The notes beneath the pieces were generated by a model, which was not told where the DNA came from, did no database searches, and saw nothing but the letters and a program-made list of their open reading frames with translations. From Epiperipatus broadwayi (taxonomy: Eukaryota > Onychophora > Udeonychophora > Euonychophora > Peripatidae): a stretch of DNA of 64,000 nucleotides. The translations under genes were made by a program, and so were the position numbers. The DNA is taken from contig JAQFVV010012405.1 of the NCBI GenBank assembly GCA_028023455.1, forward strand, positions 11,448,423 through 11,512,422, given 5' to 3'. Positions 49,283-63,469 of the stretch are shown here, one piece after another. Each line of letters opens with the position of its first letter. Position 1 is the stretch's first letter.

Positions 49283-50140
49283 TATATCTTTTAGAAAGAC
49301 TAACTCAATAATGAAAACACAAACAAAACATACTTCTTCTACAGTATTGTGATTAGACGACTATAATTATCATCAATGTCATCAAGATTAATGTATGGTA
49401 TATGTCAATGTATAGTTACAAATGTTTTAGAATTGTAAATAACTAAACCAAGATTAAAATAATAAACCATATATGTGTTGATTGGTAGGCATTTTTTATC
49501 CACCATATTGTTATAGAGATAAGATATAAAGTATGTTTGATTATATTAAAAATAAAATAAAAAGGATATATTTATGTTTGCTGTGAATTTTATTCCATTA
49601 TGACTAACATGTGATAAAAGGGGATTGAGATGCTTGCACTGTTATCTAAACAGCATGGGAATTTGGCCCAGGTTTGGATAATGTCTCATTTGAAATAATA
49701 AATACATTTGGTAAATTGCACAAAAGAATAAAATGTGTATTTTTGATATCAGTTTTAGGACTCATTTCCATAAGGCTGGGTTCAAATTCCGGTTGAGCAG
49801 TAATAGTTAAAAAAAAAAAACAACAATCTTGCATCAGGTTACAAATGATCTACATAATGAGGATATTTCAACAATAAAACAAAATTATACCAAAGAAATA
49901 TACTATTTCAAAATTAAATCTTTTTAATTTTATTATATATATATATATTTAGCGCTAATAGATACATTTTGTAAAATTCTTTTATGAGATGGTTTAAAAA
50001 TAGAAAATATCATTAATCAAAAAAATAATAATAATAATAACAGAATTTTTTTTTATAATTATAAGGAAGTTTAATTAAAATCTTATTAAAAATAATCCAG
50101 ATATTGATTAGAATGAATTATTATATTATTCATGTTGTAA
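49283..50140. other. AT-rich DNA, weak tRNA-like motif
   Basis: GGGTTCAAATTCC at about 49781, followed by an A-run, looks like a B box with a tail, but I found no A box. (TA)n at 49935. No gene. Confidence 0.4.
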
Positions 50141-50147
50141 TAGACAG

Positions 50148-50240
50148 CAGGCACCTAATATCCATGAGCAGAGGGCACCACTAGACCTCTAGTCAAGAAC
50201 ATTTATAATTTACTGATGAGGATATTAAGTGCCTGCTCAG
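50148..50240. repeat. Short inverted repeat
   Basis: AGCAGGCACCTAATATCC (from 50146) pairs with GGATATTAAGTGCCTGCT (ending near 50237) with one mismatch. The loop contains the smaller palindrome CTAGACCTCTAG. No TA tract borders it. GC content is above the local background. Confidence 0.7.
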
Positions 50241-52606
50241 CTGTACCATCACTCATATAAATAAATCACCTCTACATTGTGGAGAGCAGAGATTATTGGC
50301 AAAATAATAATTGTCAGTGCAGACAACAGTACACAAAATGTTAGACAAATACAACAAGTAACAAAACAATATTTATTAACAATTTAACAACATATGATAC
50401 AATTCAGTGGTCGGATTTAAATATCAGAGTAAGGTTTAAATAATAATAATTAACTCTTTAATGTATCGGACAGCTGATATTAAATATTACATTACTCCTA
50501 AATTTTACTTTTAGTACTGTTAATAATTTTTAAAGTTTACAAAGACATGACAATTTATTCTGATGTACACACACATATATATCTCATATTACCATTAAAA
50601 ACAATAAATAATCAAAGAGTCTTCCATATTATATGTAGCCACACACAGAGACTATCACAAAACGAAACTAGTATGTAGTGCATTGGATCCAGTCATAAAA
50701 AGAAATCAATAAGGAATGACAACAAATAAGCCATTAATATTTTTTAGAAAGCAACACTATATAGATAAGCATGGGAAAGAAAGTCACTTTACCCAATGCA
50801 AAAATATTAATAACAATGAATATCTCAAGTGGTAATCAGAAAAATAAGTCATGAATCTGAACATGTATTACTAACTTTACATGGTATATAAATATCTAAA
50901 ATCCTATAGCTTGATATTCAGATGCATATGGCGGAGTAAACTAACAAATAATTTATAAAGGTATGGACACACACACATCTTGTCAAGTTCACATATATAA
51001 ATAATTTTAAAAAACTCTTCAGAGAATTAATAATGATTACATATAACAAACTATAAAATCAAATCTGTCTCATCTCATTTAAAACTACTACTTTTTCTAT
51101 TAAAATTTCTCATTAGAAGTAACTTGGATTGAAATAACAATTCTGCAAGTGTTGAGTGGAAAAAAATAACATTTTAATTTTTTTTTTAATCCTTTTTTTT
51201 TTTTTAATTTTACAAGGAAAAAACAATTAAACTTTAGGAATCCAACTAATTTTGATTATTAAAACTAAAACTATCAATGCATCAACAGACATTTTAATAT
51301 AATAAAAAAATAATTTATAAAACTGATCATAGTATAAATATGAAATTAAAACTTTCAAACTACATATCATTGGCTTATTGGCAATGTCTTAATAACTAGT
51401 TCATAAGAAATGTTTTACCTAAGTTCATAGAGGAGTGAATAATAGAATACTATTTTCTGGGTAAGACAATTATATAAATGCACATGTACACAAATATGTA
51501 GATGGTAGTTTCCATGTTTTTAACTGAATAAAACCAGCAAAAAATCTATCAGAAAAAGCTGATCCTGGTATTGCTTCATTAACACTCAAATGCATTTTCT
51601 CAACGATATTTTTAATGATAGAAGTTGTCTTATGTTTTTGGTCAGTCAGCAAGCAAGGTTAAACCTTTGACGGTTACAGGCTCATACTGGAGAGTAAAGT
51701 TTATTTTCCCAATGCTTTAGCACCACATATTTTTACCATGACCACTGAAAAATTCTGGATACCACATGCTAAGTAGGAATGGTGATAATCATAAGTAAAA
51801 ACAGAATCGCAGCAAAATAAATTGTTAAAAATAGAATGTTGAATACAAATGTAATTTTGAGGTGCTCTTTTTATAACACTAAATTTAATTGATTAGTCCA
51901 CTTATTAAAATTTTTAATTAGTTAAGCCAATGATTACATTTTTAATTCAGATAAGCCAGTAATTTTACATTTACCAAATTTTTAATTAAATCAATTTGGG
52001 AGGGGGGAGGGTTATAGATAACCGAATATGAAAATCAGGAACAAAACTTAATTGACTTCCTTAAAAGTTTTTAATAAATAAAACAAACTACTTAATGATT
52101 GATAAAAGTTTTAAGATTAAACATGGTTCTTATAATATAAATTTTTAAACAGATTGATAATAATTTTAGTTACAAAGTACGTTTTTTACAACTAAGTAAT
52201 CACATAATAAAAACATATTTATTAATGAGTCCATACATGTATAAATAATACAGCATTTATATAAAAACTTACTAAAATTAAATTTGTGCTTTGCCAACAG
52301 AAAATATTTACCCATAAGTTACTTATTGAGAGAGCCAATATCTATCTGAATATATAACAATTTTAATTTTGCTTTGATATGTTTCCAAATGTGATAGTTC
52401 AAGTTTTGATATGATAAGGTTGAGCAGCCAAGAGAAGATACGAGAAGGTTTAGTAAAATCAAAATTCAATACTCAGTGCTAAAATAAACTGTAGGCCATT
52501 TAATACTGGATTATGTGGTAATATAAAATGATTTTTATGCTATAGATCATTTGATTATGCAGAATGTTAATTCATTTGTGGTGTGGTTTATTTCTCCTCA
52601 CATGTG
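50241..52606. other. AT-rich DNA, nothing recognised
   Basis: Homopolymer runs of A and T and short frames only. Confidence 0.5.
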
Positions 52607-52840
52607 CTAAAATGATCTAAATGCCTGCATATTTATTGCCTCCAACTTACTCTGGAAATCATGATAAGAGCATTGTTTGTTTAGAAAACATGTGTGATGC
52701 CCTGATTGTATAGCCTGCTGTTTAGCCAGTGTATTGCTTGAAAAATAGTACTGCCTGTTTTGGAAAAAACCTGTAATGTGTGCATTTAAAAAAAACAATC
52801 CTTGATTGAGTGGAATATTCAGTGAATCAGCTTGTGCCAT
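52607..52840 (-). other. Unrecognised 77-residue open frame
   Basis: Minus-strand frame starting MAQADSLNIPLNQGLFFLNA and containing HHTCFLNKQCSYHDFQSKLE. Its amino-acid make-up (His, Cys, Gln, few Ile/Lys runs) differs from the AT-rich noise frames, which hints at a decayed coding exon, but I cannot assign a family. It lies 100 bp upstream of, and opposite to, the Penelope remnant at 52941. Confidence 0.25.
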
Positions 52841-52940
52841 CTATAAAATTATGAAGGAATCAGAAGAGTAAACCAAAGTGATGGAACTCTGAAGTACTGT
52901 AATCTGGACAATTTTGAGTCAGATCATAATGTGATGAAAA

Positions 52941-53404
52941 TTGTATGTACCTGAAACAAGTATTAGAATTTGTGTTCCTTATGTAAAAAGAACTACAGAC
53001 AGTATTGGACATATTCTAAAATGCTACATTATAAAAACCGCATATAATAATTATCAAAAAATTAATAACATCATATTCAAGCCTAAAGAATCAGTTCCTC
53101 TTGAGGCTGATGGGGTTTATAAAATTGCATGTGGCATATGAAAAGTTTCTTATGTAGGTATGAGCAATTGCTATATCAGACTATAAGGGATGAACATGCT
53201 AATGCAGGTAAGCAACATTCATTATCTCCAGCAATCTCACTCCATGCTATGGATTTAGATCACAATATTGATTTCTCCTATACTATAATCATATCCAGGT
53301 GTGATGCTCTATACCAATGTAAGATCAAAGAAGTCACTGAGGTACTAGAAATATTAAATTATATCAATAAACATATTGACCCATGCAAACTTCCTCCTAT
53401 TTGA
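52941..53404 (+). pseudogene. Decayed Penelope GIY-YIG endonuclease
   Basis: Two overlapping frames (52941-53141 and 53129-53404) together cover the segment from VPYVKRTTDSIGHILKCYII (matching LPYIRGVTDKISRRL at 38.87 kb) through ADGVYKIACG and VSYVGMSNC to the IDPCKLPPI end. A stop after ACGI and a further frame change within the YVG region break the nuclease. The RIKEH motif is reduced to DEHAN. No TA tract is seen at its edges. Older than the 38.7-kb copy. Confidence 0.8.
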
Positions 53405-56400
53405 AAGAATTTTTTAAAACATATTACTATAAAGATTTCCTGATTCTTGTTTCAATTTTAACTTTGTTATAATTAAGTGTTTATAGAATCTCTACAACTA
53501 TTTTATAATATTCTATTCATCACCCAGTTGATTGTTTGTGTGATCAAGTCAAAATGTTAGTATATTTATAATCAAAATCATCCAAAAACGAGCCCACAAA
53601 ATATATTATTTATACCAGTAACCCATGAAAATCTTTGTAACAACATATTATAATGGGCATTTTATATAAGTTTAATTGTTTTAATTTATTTTTAATTGAT
53701 TTGGGTGCCACCTGTCATTAAACATCAGGAAATATACGATCACACATTCATTATTTACATACTTAAATCTCTATTAAACTATTTTTTTAATGTGTGATGA
53801 TGATAACCAGTACATAATCACTATTTGCCAAACCTGGCCAAATCATGCAGAACATGAGTTACCCTGAACATGGAATTAATTTGGAGATCAGACAATGTTA
53901 CTTATAAAGAAGTTAACACTTTATTTAAACAAATAACACAACAACAGTTTTTTTTACAAAGTAGCATAGTTATTATATAAGATATAAATGTTCTTTTTTT
54001 TTTATTAAGGAAATATTTCTTGTAATACAGATTCTATAGATTACATTAGATTACAGCTCTATTCATTTACATTCGTTTTAGTCTTTGCTTACATTGATTG
54101 AATTCAACTTGAATTTGTGTCTCTCTTTTATCTTGTGTAGATTTATGTTACATCTTGGTCTTTGGTTACACCATGTCAAATCAAGCAGCCATTTTTCATT
54201 TGGTGGTAGGTTTTATATGTTTTGTGTTATCTTTGTTCTTTCCTTTTTTCATCATTCTTCCTGTGATCACTTTTTCCATCTTCATACCTTCTTCTTTCTT
54301 GTCTCTTCTAGGTTCAGTTGACAAATCATTTTATAACTTGGATGTCAGTTTTAGAGGTTTGATTGTCAGCTCATCCAGAGTGATATGTTCTCACATGTCT
54401 GCATACAGTCTGTGGGATGTTATAAGATAGTCTTCCGGTTTCATGATTAAATTTCCCAATAGCAGATTTTTTGCTTTTGAGGTAAGTTTTCTCTTTTGGG
54501 TTTTCTTGTTTTTCCTGTGCATTTTTGGGATGTTTGGAACAATACTAGATGGTTTTGGAGCCTGCACATGCTCTTTTCTATTGAGAATTGTAGTATGATT
54601 TTTACTTTTGCTTGTTTTGTCAGAATTTTTGCTGACACATTGAGCATCCATGTTGGACAGTAATTAAATCTTTTGCGATGGAAAATTAATTAAATTAACA
54701 GTCTAAATTTAATAATTATCAATAAAAAGTTCACTTCAAGGCAAGATAAGTTAATTATCTTAAGTTTCACAACACTCAAAAACACTAATAATAAAGTTTT
54801 TTAATACCAAAATGAAAAATACTTGCACAATGATATAGCAGTGAATATCCCTCTAGGTGCCACCTACTGTCTCCTAATCTATGAATGTTCTTTTACCCTA
54901 AATATGCTTAAATTATAGCATTTATAACACTTGAACCAAATGAGTTTATTTGTAAAGTATTCAGTTTATTTTGATTAATTTTAAACATTAATTTTTCAGT
55001 TATATATTATAATACTGACATAGGTTCTGATTAAGTACACTTGCCATAAAGTAAATTTTTGGCTTTTAATATACATTGGATATAATCTACATATGGCATA
55101 CTCTCATAAATATAATACACTTATTTATATTATGAGCATTATATGATCACACACATATATCTAATATGGGATTATTTTAATTTATACATATTTTTTACAA
55201 GAATGGCCCACATTATCTCAGATCTCAATTTAACAATAACTCAACTTGATGAAAGAGATTGTTATTTTAAATCTGATCTTTAATTTATAATAATTCATAA
55301 CTAATTATGTGATATAATTTTTTTGAAATCTGATCTCTGATTTACAAAACACACTATGAATAAATTCACCATAGAGATAAGAGTATATTTTAACCATTTA
55401 ATAATGATATAACATCTACATTTATAAGTTCTACATAAAAAATCTCAATCACAACAATAAAAAGAAAGGCTAATTCAATCAAATTTTAATCTTTAAGTTA
55501 AAATTCGAATAAATACACAGTCATTCATTATTTTAACACTTAGACATTTCACTTTAAATATTTTACAAGTGTGCACTTTAGTATGTTTAAAATAAATATT
55601 ACAACCTTATTTTTTTCTGATAATTTCACATTAAACGAAACTTTTTTTACAAAAAGCAAATACAATATTTATCTTATAACTGGTTTAAAACACTGTTTGA
55701 ATATTTGTAGATCCATAATAACAAATACTGATCTTTTTAAAATATAACATTCTCTTCTTTCTTTAATCATTCAATTAAATAATATGTTACACAAACACTC
55801 TCTATATAAAAACTTAAAATGATTAATATGTTTGAATAAGATCAATAAACTGTTTTTTTTTTTTTTTAATTTACACAGCAAAAGTTCTAAAGCCAAAATT
55901 CTCTACAGTCCATTGTGAGGATTTTTTTTCTAGCTAATATTTTTACCACCATGGCATGCATAAATTGATTTCATTTATAGCCATTCCTTTCTTTACAAGC
56001 TGCTATAATATACTTTATCAATGTGATGTCTTTGAAATTTGATGTTTAAGCATTTTTATTTCATTTTGAGGAGTGATTCCTTCTAATAGCTAAGTCAGAT
56101 TTACAAGAAGACTAGGTAAGACTTCAGATGATTGAAGATTTTTCCTTTTTTTTTTATTCTGTCATCTTGTCAATGCATTTTGAGAAAAGCAAAAATTCAC
56201 ACTGACTAATTTGAAGGAAAAATGGCTACATGTAGGTTATCACTTCGATTTTAACACCATTGATAATCTCTTATTTTTACATCTTTATTTATTTTATCAT
56301 CTTTATGAACTCATTTTATTTTAATTACATGGATTTTCAAACTATTGTAATTAATAAAATGCTTGATTTTTCCTCTTATCTTTGAATCTGATATCTCAAA

Positions 56401-58698
56401 ACAGGCTTAATCCTATTTATTTTTAATCTAATCATTTAAATTTTTTTTTTTTACACATTAGTCTACTTAACTGAGTTATTTTTCAAAACATTCCATACAT
56501 TCTTTTAATTTTTGATGAAAATAACAATTTTAACATTCTTTATATAATTTATCAGTTTCTCTTAAATATAAACATTTTTAACAAATCTATTATTTTATTT
56601 ATTATTATTTAAAATATGAGATTTAATAATTTATCCCAAAATTTGAATGTTAGCTATTATTGTTATATTTAGTACTTTATTTTAAGCTATTTATTCTAAT
56701 TTATATAATTTTCTTTAAAACATTTGGATGCTATATTTAGTACCATATTTATACTATAGAAAAACAGCTCACTACCATATGAAGACAAAATGGCTTATAT
56801 ATTAATGAATTTATGTGAGTAAGAAGTTGGTATTAGTAAATCAATGACATTTTAACATTCTTAAACATAGAGATAATAACTAATACTTTATTCCACTGAT
56901 TAATGAATATTAGTGACGTTATTTACGTTATTGTGATCAGTTGGGATACTTACTAATGGTATTTTAGTGTTCTTTTTAAGCTTATTAATGTGAATTAATT
57001 TACATCTTTGATGAAGCACTGCCAAGATTATACTCTTTGCTTAAAAATAACAACTGCTAAATTCATCTCTAAGTTGTATTTTAATGAGTACATTTGTGGC
57101 AAAGAAGGTTGATTGTTGCCAAAGATATATTAAATCTTAGAAATAAAAGCAATTGAAACTAATAATCAAATGATACTAATAACTGCAACAATAAAATTAT
57201 ATTGAAAATGCATTAAAAAAATTTCATACTGAGTACTTTTAAGACCTAAAAACGTTCTCCATTCAGTTAACAATTTCTTTTGCAACTACTTATTCATCAT
57301 TATTTAATATTTACTTTGCGTTTTGTATGAACTGGTTAAAAACAAAAATCATGCCTTTTAGAAGTTTTTAGCCAGAGCAAAAACCTTAAATATTTATTTC
57401 GATTTTAACACCAAATAAGAGCATTGCAGGATTAGATATGTGGCTTTTAAACATTATCTTATTACTACTGAAATGTCTTTACAGTTTTTGATATTCCTTT
57501 TATATATACTATATAATATTTTTCTAATTAAAGTATATTACTTTTATATAAACCTAAATAATACTTTTCTAATTGAAGCAGTTTTGTTATTAAAAAGTTT
57601 AATTATTACAATGTAATTTTTCAATGAAAAATTTGGCAATTATCTTTTATAAAGAAAACGTTGATTTTTCTATTCATCCGCTTTAATGTCTAGGCATCTG
57701 TAAATAACGTTTAATGTCCCTTTGCCATCTTTTAATAATCTTCAAATATATATATTCATATTCAATTTAAAAGTAAAGACAATTAAAATTTCAAAGACAA
57801 TGTACTGATTATGAAATTAATTTTGATTATTTTAAGAAATGTAAATTAATTAAAATTATACTATCTTGGAAGCTTAAATTCGATGACCCAAATAAAATTA
57901 ATAAAACTGAATAAAACTACGTAATTACATTATAAAATAAAAGCTATAAAAACATAATTAAACTAGATTTTTGTTTGCATATCAGTAATTAGCAAAGAAT
58001 ATAAAAAATTTATCAATGGAAAATATAATAAAGAATAAAATAGTCTCTTTCGTCAAGGCAAACTATTAGATATTTCCATAGCTTTTATCTTTGTTTTATT
58101 TTATAATAACCTACTCTTTGTTTTGCCTTTTTTGATAATAGGTCAGAGATTTTACAATGTAAAAGTGATTAACTTTTTAATTAATTAATTTTTTTAATAT
58201 ATTACTTTTATAATTATATTTTTATAAAAAAGTTACACACATCATATATATATAAAGTTCACTTAATCTCTCAATTAGTCAGTAAATAGGTATATATTAC
58301 TTGTGCAAAAAGAGGCTGCAATAAGTATGAAATACCACTCAAATCTTTATCTAACAGAAATGGGCTTGATTTGTTTGTGATATCTTCTCCATTGTTTTTT
58401 ATGAGAGACTATTTAAGCAGATAGCGTTATGCAGTAAAACATTACTTCACCCATTTCATCATTTCATGATTATCATTTCCTAGGCTTAAACAAGCTGTTA
58501 TTAGCAGTAGCAAACTATCCTTAATGTAGTGCCACTCAGTGCAGGCTTTAGTAATCAATTGATGCAGGAATATTTGTGCATAAAATCCCCATCTAGTTCC
58601 TACTCATCCAATATACCAGCTTGAGGCTTTCATCAGTGAGAATTAAATATTTAAAAGATTAATAAGTGTAAAATAAAAAATAAATGAAATAAAAATAA
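53405..58698. other. AT-rich DNA, one Lys/Ser-rich open frame of unknown nature
   Basis: The minus frame 54391-54651 (86 residues, SKNSDKTSKSKN, KMHRKNKKTQKRK) is basic and followed in frame by more Lys-rich text past a stop. It could be a decayed gag or ORF1-like basic protein, but no motif supports it. GGTGCCACCT occurs at 53703 and 54856. The rest is featureless. Confidence 0.35.
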
Positions 58699-58719
58699 TA
58701 TATATATATATATATATAT
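58699..58719. repeat. (TA)n microsatellite
   Basis: Short TA tract followed at once by TGTAACCTAGT. Confidence 0.9.
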
Positions 58720-61700
58720 TGTAACCTAGTGTTATTGACACTTGGTTTATTTGGCATTATTTCCACAGGAAAACAATGCTATCCTTTTTTTAGAAAATAA
58801 AAAAATAAAATGATAATAATATTAAGTGATTAATAAAATATGCTATTTACTCACTTTAATGTGTTTTAAGCAAATAACTAATAAATTTAGTAATTCAATG
58901 TCATTTTGAAGAAGAGCATGAATAATTTAATTAAAATTTTAACAATAAGAGCAATTTAATATAGTATAAAAGCACATATCATAAACAGTAATTGATTTTT
59001 GGATGGGTAGAGGGGAGAGTGGATGAGTGTCTTATCATAAAGCACAATAACTTCTGGTAATTTTTTTTATATATAATGTTTAAAGAATTATACATCAATG
59101 ATTGTTAATTTAATGTATTTATTATTTTTTTTTATATTGTCAAATTACTTTGTAATCCAGGTAAATAATATGAAAAACTATATGATTGTAATGGTTTTTT
59201 TTTCCTTTCTTTTATTTATGGTATAATTAAATGATTATTTTTCTGTAAGAGGTTGCTAAAACAAGACTGCCAATTTTTTTTTGAAGAAAGATTGTCTGAC
59301 ATTAGTTTTTCAAAGAAGGAACAGTGCTGAAATTCAGTAACAAATTTTTTTTCATTTTTAATTGCAGAAATAAATATAAGTCAAGTAAAATTTTAATAAT
59401 ATAATGTGTTGCTAATCCTTTTTGGTGGGACATCCTGATCTCTTTTGCCATCTACCTATTTAAAGCTTTTTATACGCAAAAATATACTATCTTGTGCTAA
59501 AGTTCAAAATGACCATATTAACTACAGTAATCACGGAAAATGTCATTATATTTAAATTAAGTAATATAAGTAATTTCCAGGAAATAATCAATTATTTGTT
59601 AACTTTACCTTATTTAATGATCTTTTCATGGTATAAAAGAAAAATTATAATTAAAAGACATATTATAAAAGCCAAGGAAAGTTAACTAGAAAAATTTTGC
59701 GCTCTTTCTAAAAGAAATTGTCTGCCTTTGAAAATAATGTAAGTTCCCCACGTTAAAATATGTTTTATTCACTGAAAATTATCTAGAAATAATATTAATG
59801 ATAAATGATATTTACTTATGCACCTGTATATTTTTTAAAAATATATATATATATAAATTTTCTCAAGGCAAATATCGGAAAATTTGTATGTGTGCATTTT
59901 ACGGAGAATTCCCTATTAAAGAAAAATTACAATTCCCAGAGTAGGAACAAAAAACTAAAAACATTAGTGACTTAATTATAACCAGAATATAATATGTTAT
60001 ATTATACATCAATTGGAGTCATTAAAACTTCATATCCACGTAAGTCAGTTGCAGTCATTATAATAATAGTATCTTGGAAAATTCGCGCATTATTTTTTAT
60101 TCATAAGCCAGCTAGCTAAAAATGGTATGTATCATCAATAATAGAAAAGGAAAAGAATTGTGTGTGTTATCGTTTAGAATAAAATATTCGTCTACGTTAG
60201 AATATGTATTGTTTCTTGGATCCCAAAATTATAGCAGTTTAATTCAAGGAAGAGTTAACATCCAATGCTGCTATGTTTTTTTTTCTTTGCCTAATTTATT
60301 AAGTGCACCAGAATGGAGGCAACTTTTATATAAATGAAATAATAAAATGTGTTTCTTATTTTAAATTTGCTTCGTGAACTACGACTGGATCAAGTTCTTC
60401 ATCTGGATAAATTGCCCAACGGAAAACATTTTTCTAGTGAGATAATAAGCACTTGTTAAGTAATGATTTTTTTTACTAATTTGTAAAATTATGTGTATTT
60501 TTTTTTTATATCAACAGGTTAAAGGCTGTATAGTCAAGTAATATTCAAATGACCTTGTAATCATAAAGGTATGTTTTCATGTAATTATTCTAGGTTAAAT
60601 TTATATTTGACATGGAAAATTTTTTTTATAAAATGTGTTTTAACTATTATATGCAATTATGGGTATAAATTTGATATGTTAGATGCGTAAAAGAAAAACA
60701 TTTAGATACTTAATAGGTAAAGTAAATAATAATAAAAAAAAAATTATCAGAAGTAATTAACAAGAATTGCTATACAAGATATTTCTTGTCTAAAGCTTGA
60801 AACGAATTTATACTGTATTAATTGAGGAACTTATTCCCAATTATTCTTTATTAACACATTCACTTTATTTAGTTCAAGATAATATGCTACCAATTACTTG
60901 TTGAATGTTCCTTTGGTAAAATGAAAATTATTATACTTTTATTCTGTGATATCCATTGATTTCAGATGTTGATCTAAGTATACCCCGTAACATAATTTTA
61001 GTATAATTAGTGTATTTGCTTGTCTTGCCCAGATAAAGCATCAGTATATGCTTAATATCAGCATAGGTAATCTTTATAATATGTTTATTTTGTGGGATGA
61101 AAATGATTTCCCCAAAAGCTTTATTTTCCATGAGGGGAATAGTTAAATCTAGTATTCGGGCATGTTTTATAGCCCAAGTGATCGCTTCTCCTAGTTAGGA
61201 TGATCAAGAATTTATCTCGCATGTAGTATACTTTATTCGTTTAAATCCCAGGAGAGGATTATATTTGGTGTGTGTTCGTATTATGCCCAAGTAAAAGGCA
61301 AGAAACCACCAAAATATTTTAATGTAGTAGTTAACTCTACTGACCTTCGGTGTTATTCCATATCCCTCATGAAAAAATAGCGATAATTCCACCACGGAAG
61401 GTGTTGATTATTGTGTTTTGTTTAGAAAGTTAGGGCAAGATAACGGGTATATTGGAGGTGTTAATTCCTCAAGATCCATTTTAGTATAAATAGTGCACTA
61501 GTACTATGATCAATATCTGGATTGTGCGGCGGAATATTGCTAGTAATTCACATGTAAGTCAATGGAGAGAGTAAGTTTAAAATTGCGTGATTTAGAAACG
61601 CTTATTTACCAATGGAGGATTCAAATACAATGTTTAATTCTGGTTAATGAGTAAGCAACACTAATAATGTAGATTATCCTTGTGAATAAAGTGTGTATCA

Positions 61701-62097
61701 CAACTTAAGTGGTATTAAGTTAAATATAAAAATAGTAAGTGTAACGTTTGATAAATAGCCCATAAATTATAATAAGTTATCTAAATACAAACCATCGTTT
61801 AATTAAATATATTATCATAAAAATCGTTTTACGTATTGCATATAATCAGATTGTTTTTTATTCCAACACTAATATTTAGTTAATAAAGTTAAGTAGAAGC
61901 TCATATAAGATACACTAAACGGATGAGTTGATGTATCGATAATAATATGTATTTTTTTTTTATTCAATTTGCATAATTGTAAAAAGATGAAGTAGTAGTT
62001 CTAATCCAGGTCTAAAAGTATAGACAAATTAATGTTAGTTACATGTTGTTTTATCCATATGGGATCGAATAAATTATATATGTTTGTTTAGTGTTTT

Positions 62098-62190
62098 AAG
62101 AATAAAGTATAGTCCTGTTAAACTGTAATAATAAATTATAATCTTGTTAAACTTTAATAATAAATTATAGTCTTGTTACACGTTGTTTAG
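62098..62190 (+). repeat. Three tandem 30-bp units
   Basis: Units share AATAATAAATTATAGTCTTG followed by TTAAAC/TTACAC; the first reads AATAAAGTATAGTCCTGTTA. Confidence 0.75.
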
Positions 62191-62932
62191 AGTCATTTTT
62201 CTTGTGTGCTAAATAAAAGTGTATTTGCATAATACTTGCAATACTTTCCTTGAGTCCGAAATCATTAAACTCCTAAAACTCAATACACCAGACAGATAAA
62301 TTTAAGCAGATTGGAATATTTCATTATATTTTAGTTTAATAAGAATTATTTATGGGATTGAAAACTTCAGACCAAGACATTTTATTTTATGTGTGTGTAA
62401 AAATGACTTTATTCCCAAACTACTAGCTTTGGATGCACATTGTTCCGTACACATTTAAGTGAAGTGTTTAAGTAATAAATCTTAGTTAAATTATTGTGTT
62501 GTCATGGATGATGGAAGGACACAAAAGCACCCTTGTCTTTTCATCATTCCGACTGAGATTCTGGATAAAAAGGGCTGTATTATTCAAAATTATGCGTTGT
62601 TATTGAATCTGGTTATCATCTCTTTAAATATTATAATAGTTGATATGGGGATGAGGATACCCGGAATTTAAATAAGGTAAATGTTTCCTATAGCCGACCG
62701 GAATGTCAGTCATATGCGACAACACAATATTGCCGAGCATTTTCTTAAATATAACAGAGAACCCTGAGATTAATGTCATTATTATAAGTGCTCTTAAATT
62801 AAGGAGTGATCAATTATGATCAATATTACAAGCGTGGCATAGCTTAAGAGAATGGTATGTACAATTGTATTATATGAAAAGTATTTTAGATCATATTGGA
62901 AAATTAATAGATATGTTGTTTTTTTTATTTTG

Positions 62933-62946
62933 GTTGCCATAGCAAC
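62933..62946. promoter_or_regulatory. X-box-like motif (RFX consensus)
   Basis: GTTGCCATAGCAAC matches the imperfect palindrome bound by RFX transcription factors, which control ciliary genes in animals. It stands alone in AT-rich DNA and no gene was recognised within reach, so the role is open. Confidence 0.3.
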
Positions 62947-63120
62947 CAACCAGATAAAAATTAGTGGCACAAGTGCGGATAAACCAACTAACTAACTGGT
63001 TAGATATTGGGTTGGAAATAATAATAATAACAAATTAATACTGGTAATTATATCAATAAAAGAAATAAAATATATTTCTAGATATAAACTTGTAATATAA
63101 TTTCTTTTTACTGGGTTAGA

Positions 63121-63437
63121 ATATATATATATATATGATTATAGGAAGTATTAATTGATAAATATAGAATATAAAAAGAATAAAATATATCATATATACA
63201 AAGGTAATAATTATCTTTCAAAAGGACTTTATTGAATATAACAAGAAAAGGGTTACATTTATAACTATTTTACCACATGCAGATGAATTGAAGTTAGTAT
63301 AAATAAGTTGAAAATTGTAATGGGGGAAGGGGGACAACAAAGACAAAGGATATGCATGTGGTTTATAAATTTGAGTTTACATTTTTTTTTTATAAATATA
63401 CACATCCAATTAGTTTTTTGCAATCGTAAGGCTCTTA
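63121..63437. other. 3' flank of the non-LTR element, AT-rich
   Basis: Begins with a short (TA)n (63121-63136). On the minus strand it would be the 3' untranslated region of the element at 63470-64000; an A-run (minus strand) at 63380-63390 may be its tail. Confidence 0.4.
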
Positions 63438-63469
63438 GTTTTGTTTTTTTATTAGTCTTTTTATTTCAT

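Larger units (their letters stand above)
58720..63120. other. Possible 4.4-kb unit with TGTAACCTAGT / ACTGGGTTAGA ends
   Basis: The ends are imperfect inverted repeats (9 of 11) and each touches a (TA)n tract, as in the 32.4-35.8 kb unit. Inside there is no recognisable protein. 62098-62190 holds about three tandem units of 30 bp (ATAATAAATTATAGTCTTGTTA-type). The last base pair is GA rather than CA, so an LTR reading is weak and the pairing may be coincidence. Confidence 0.25.

Noticed and set aside
50148-50240. microRNA precursor
   Set aside because: The stem is only about 18 bp with a loop of over 50 nt, unlike a miRNA hairpin.
54085-54430. Phe/Ser-rich plus frames
   Set aside because: Antisense to a Lys-rich minus frame and without domain features; neither strand is supported as a gene.
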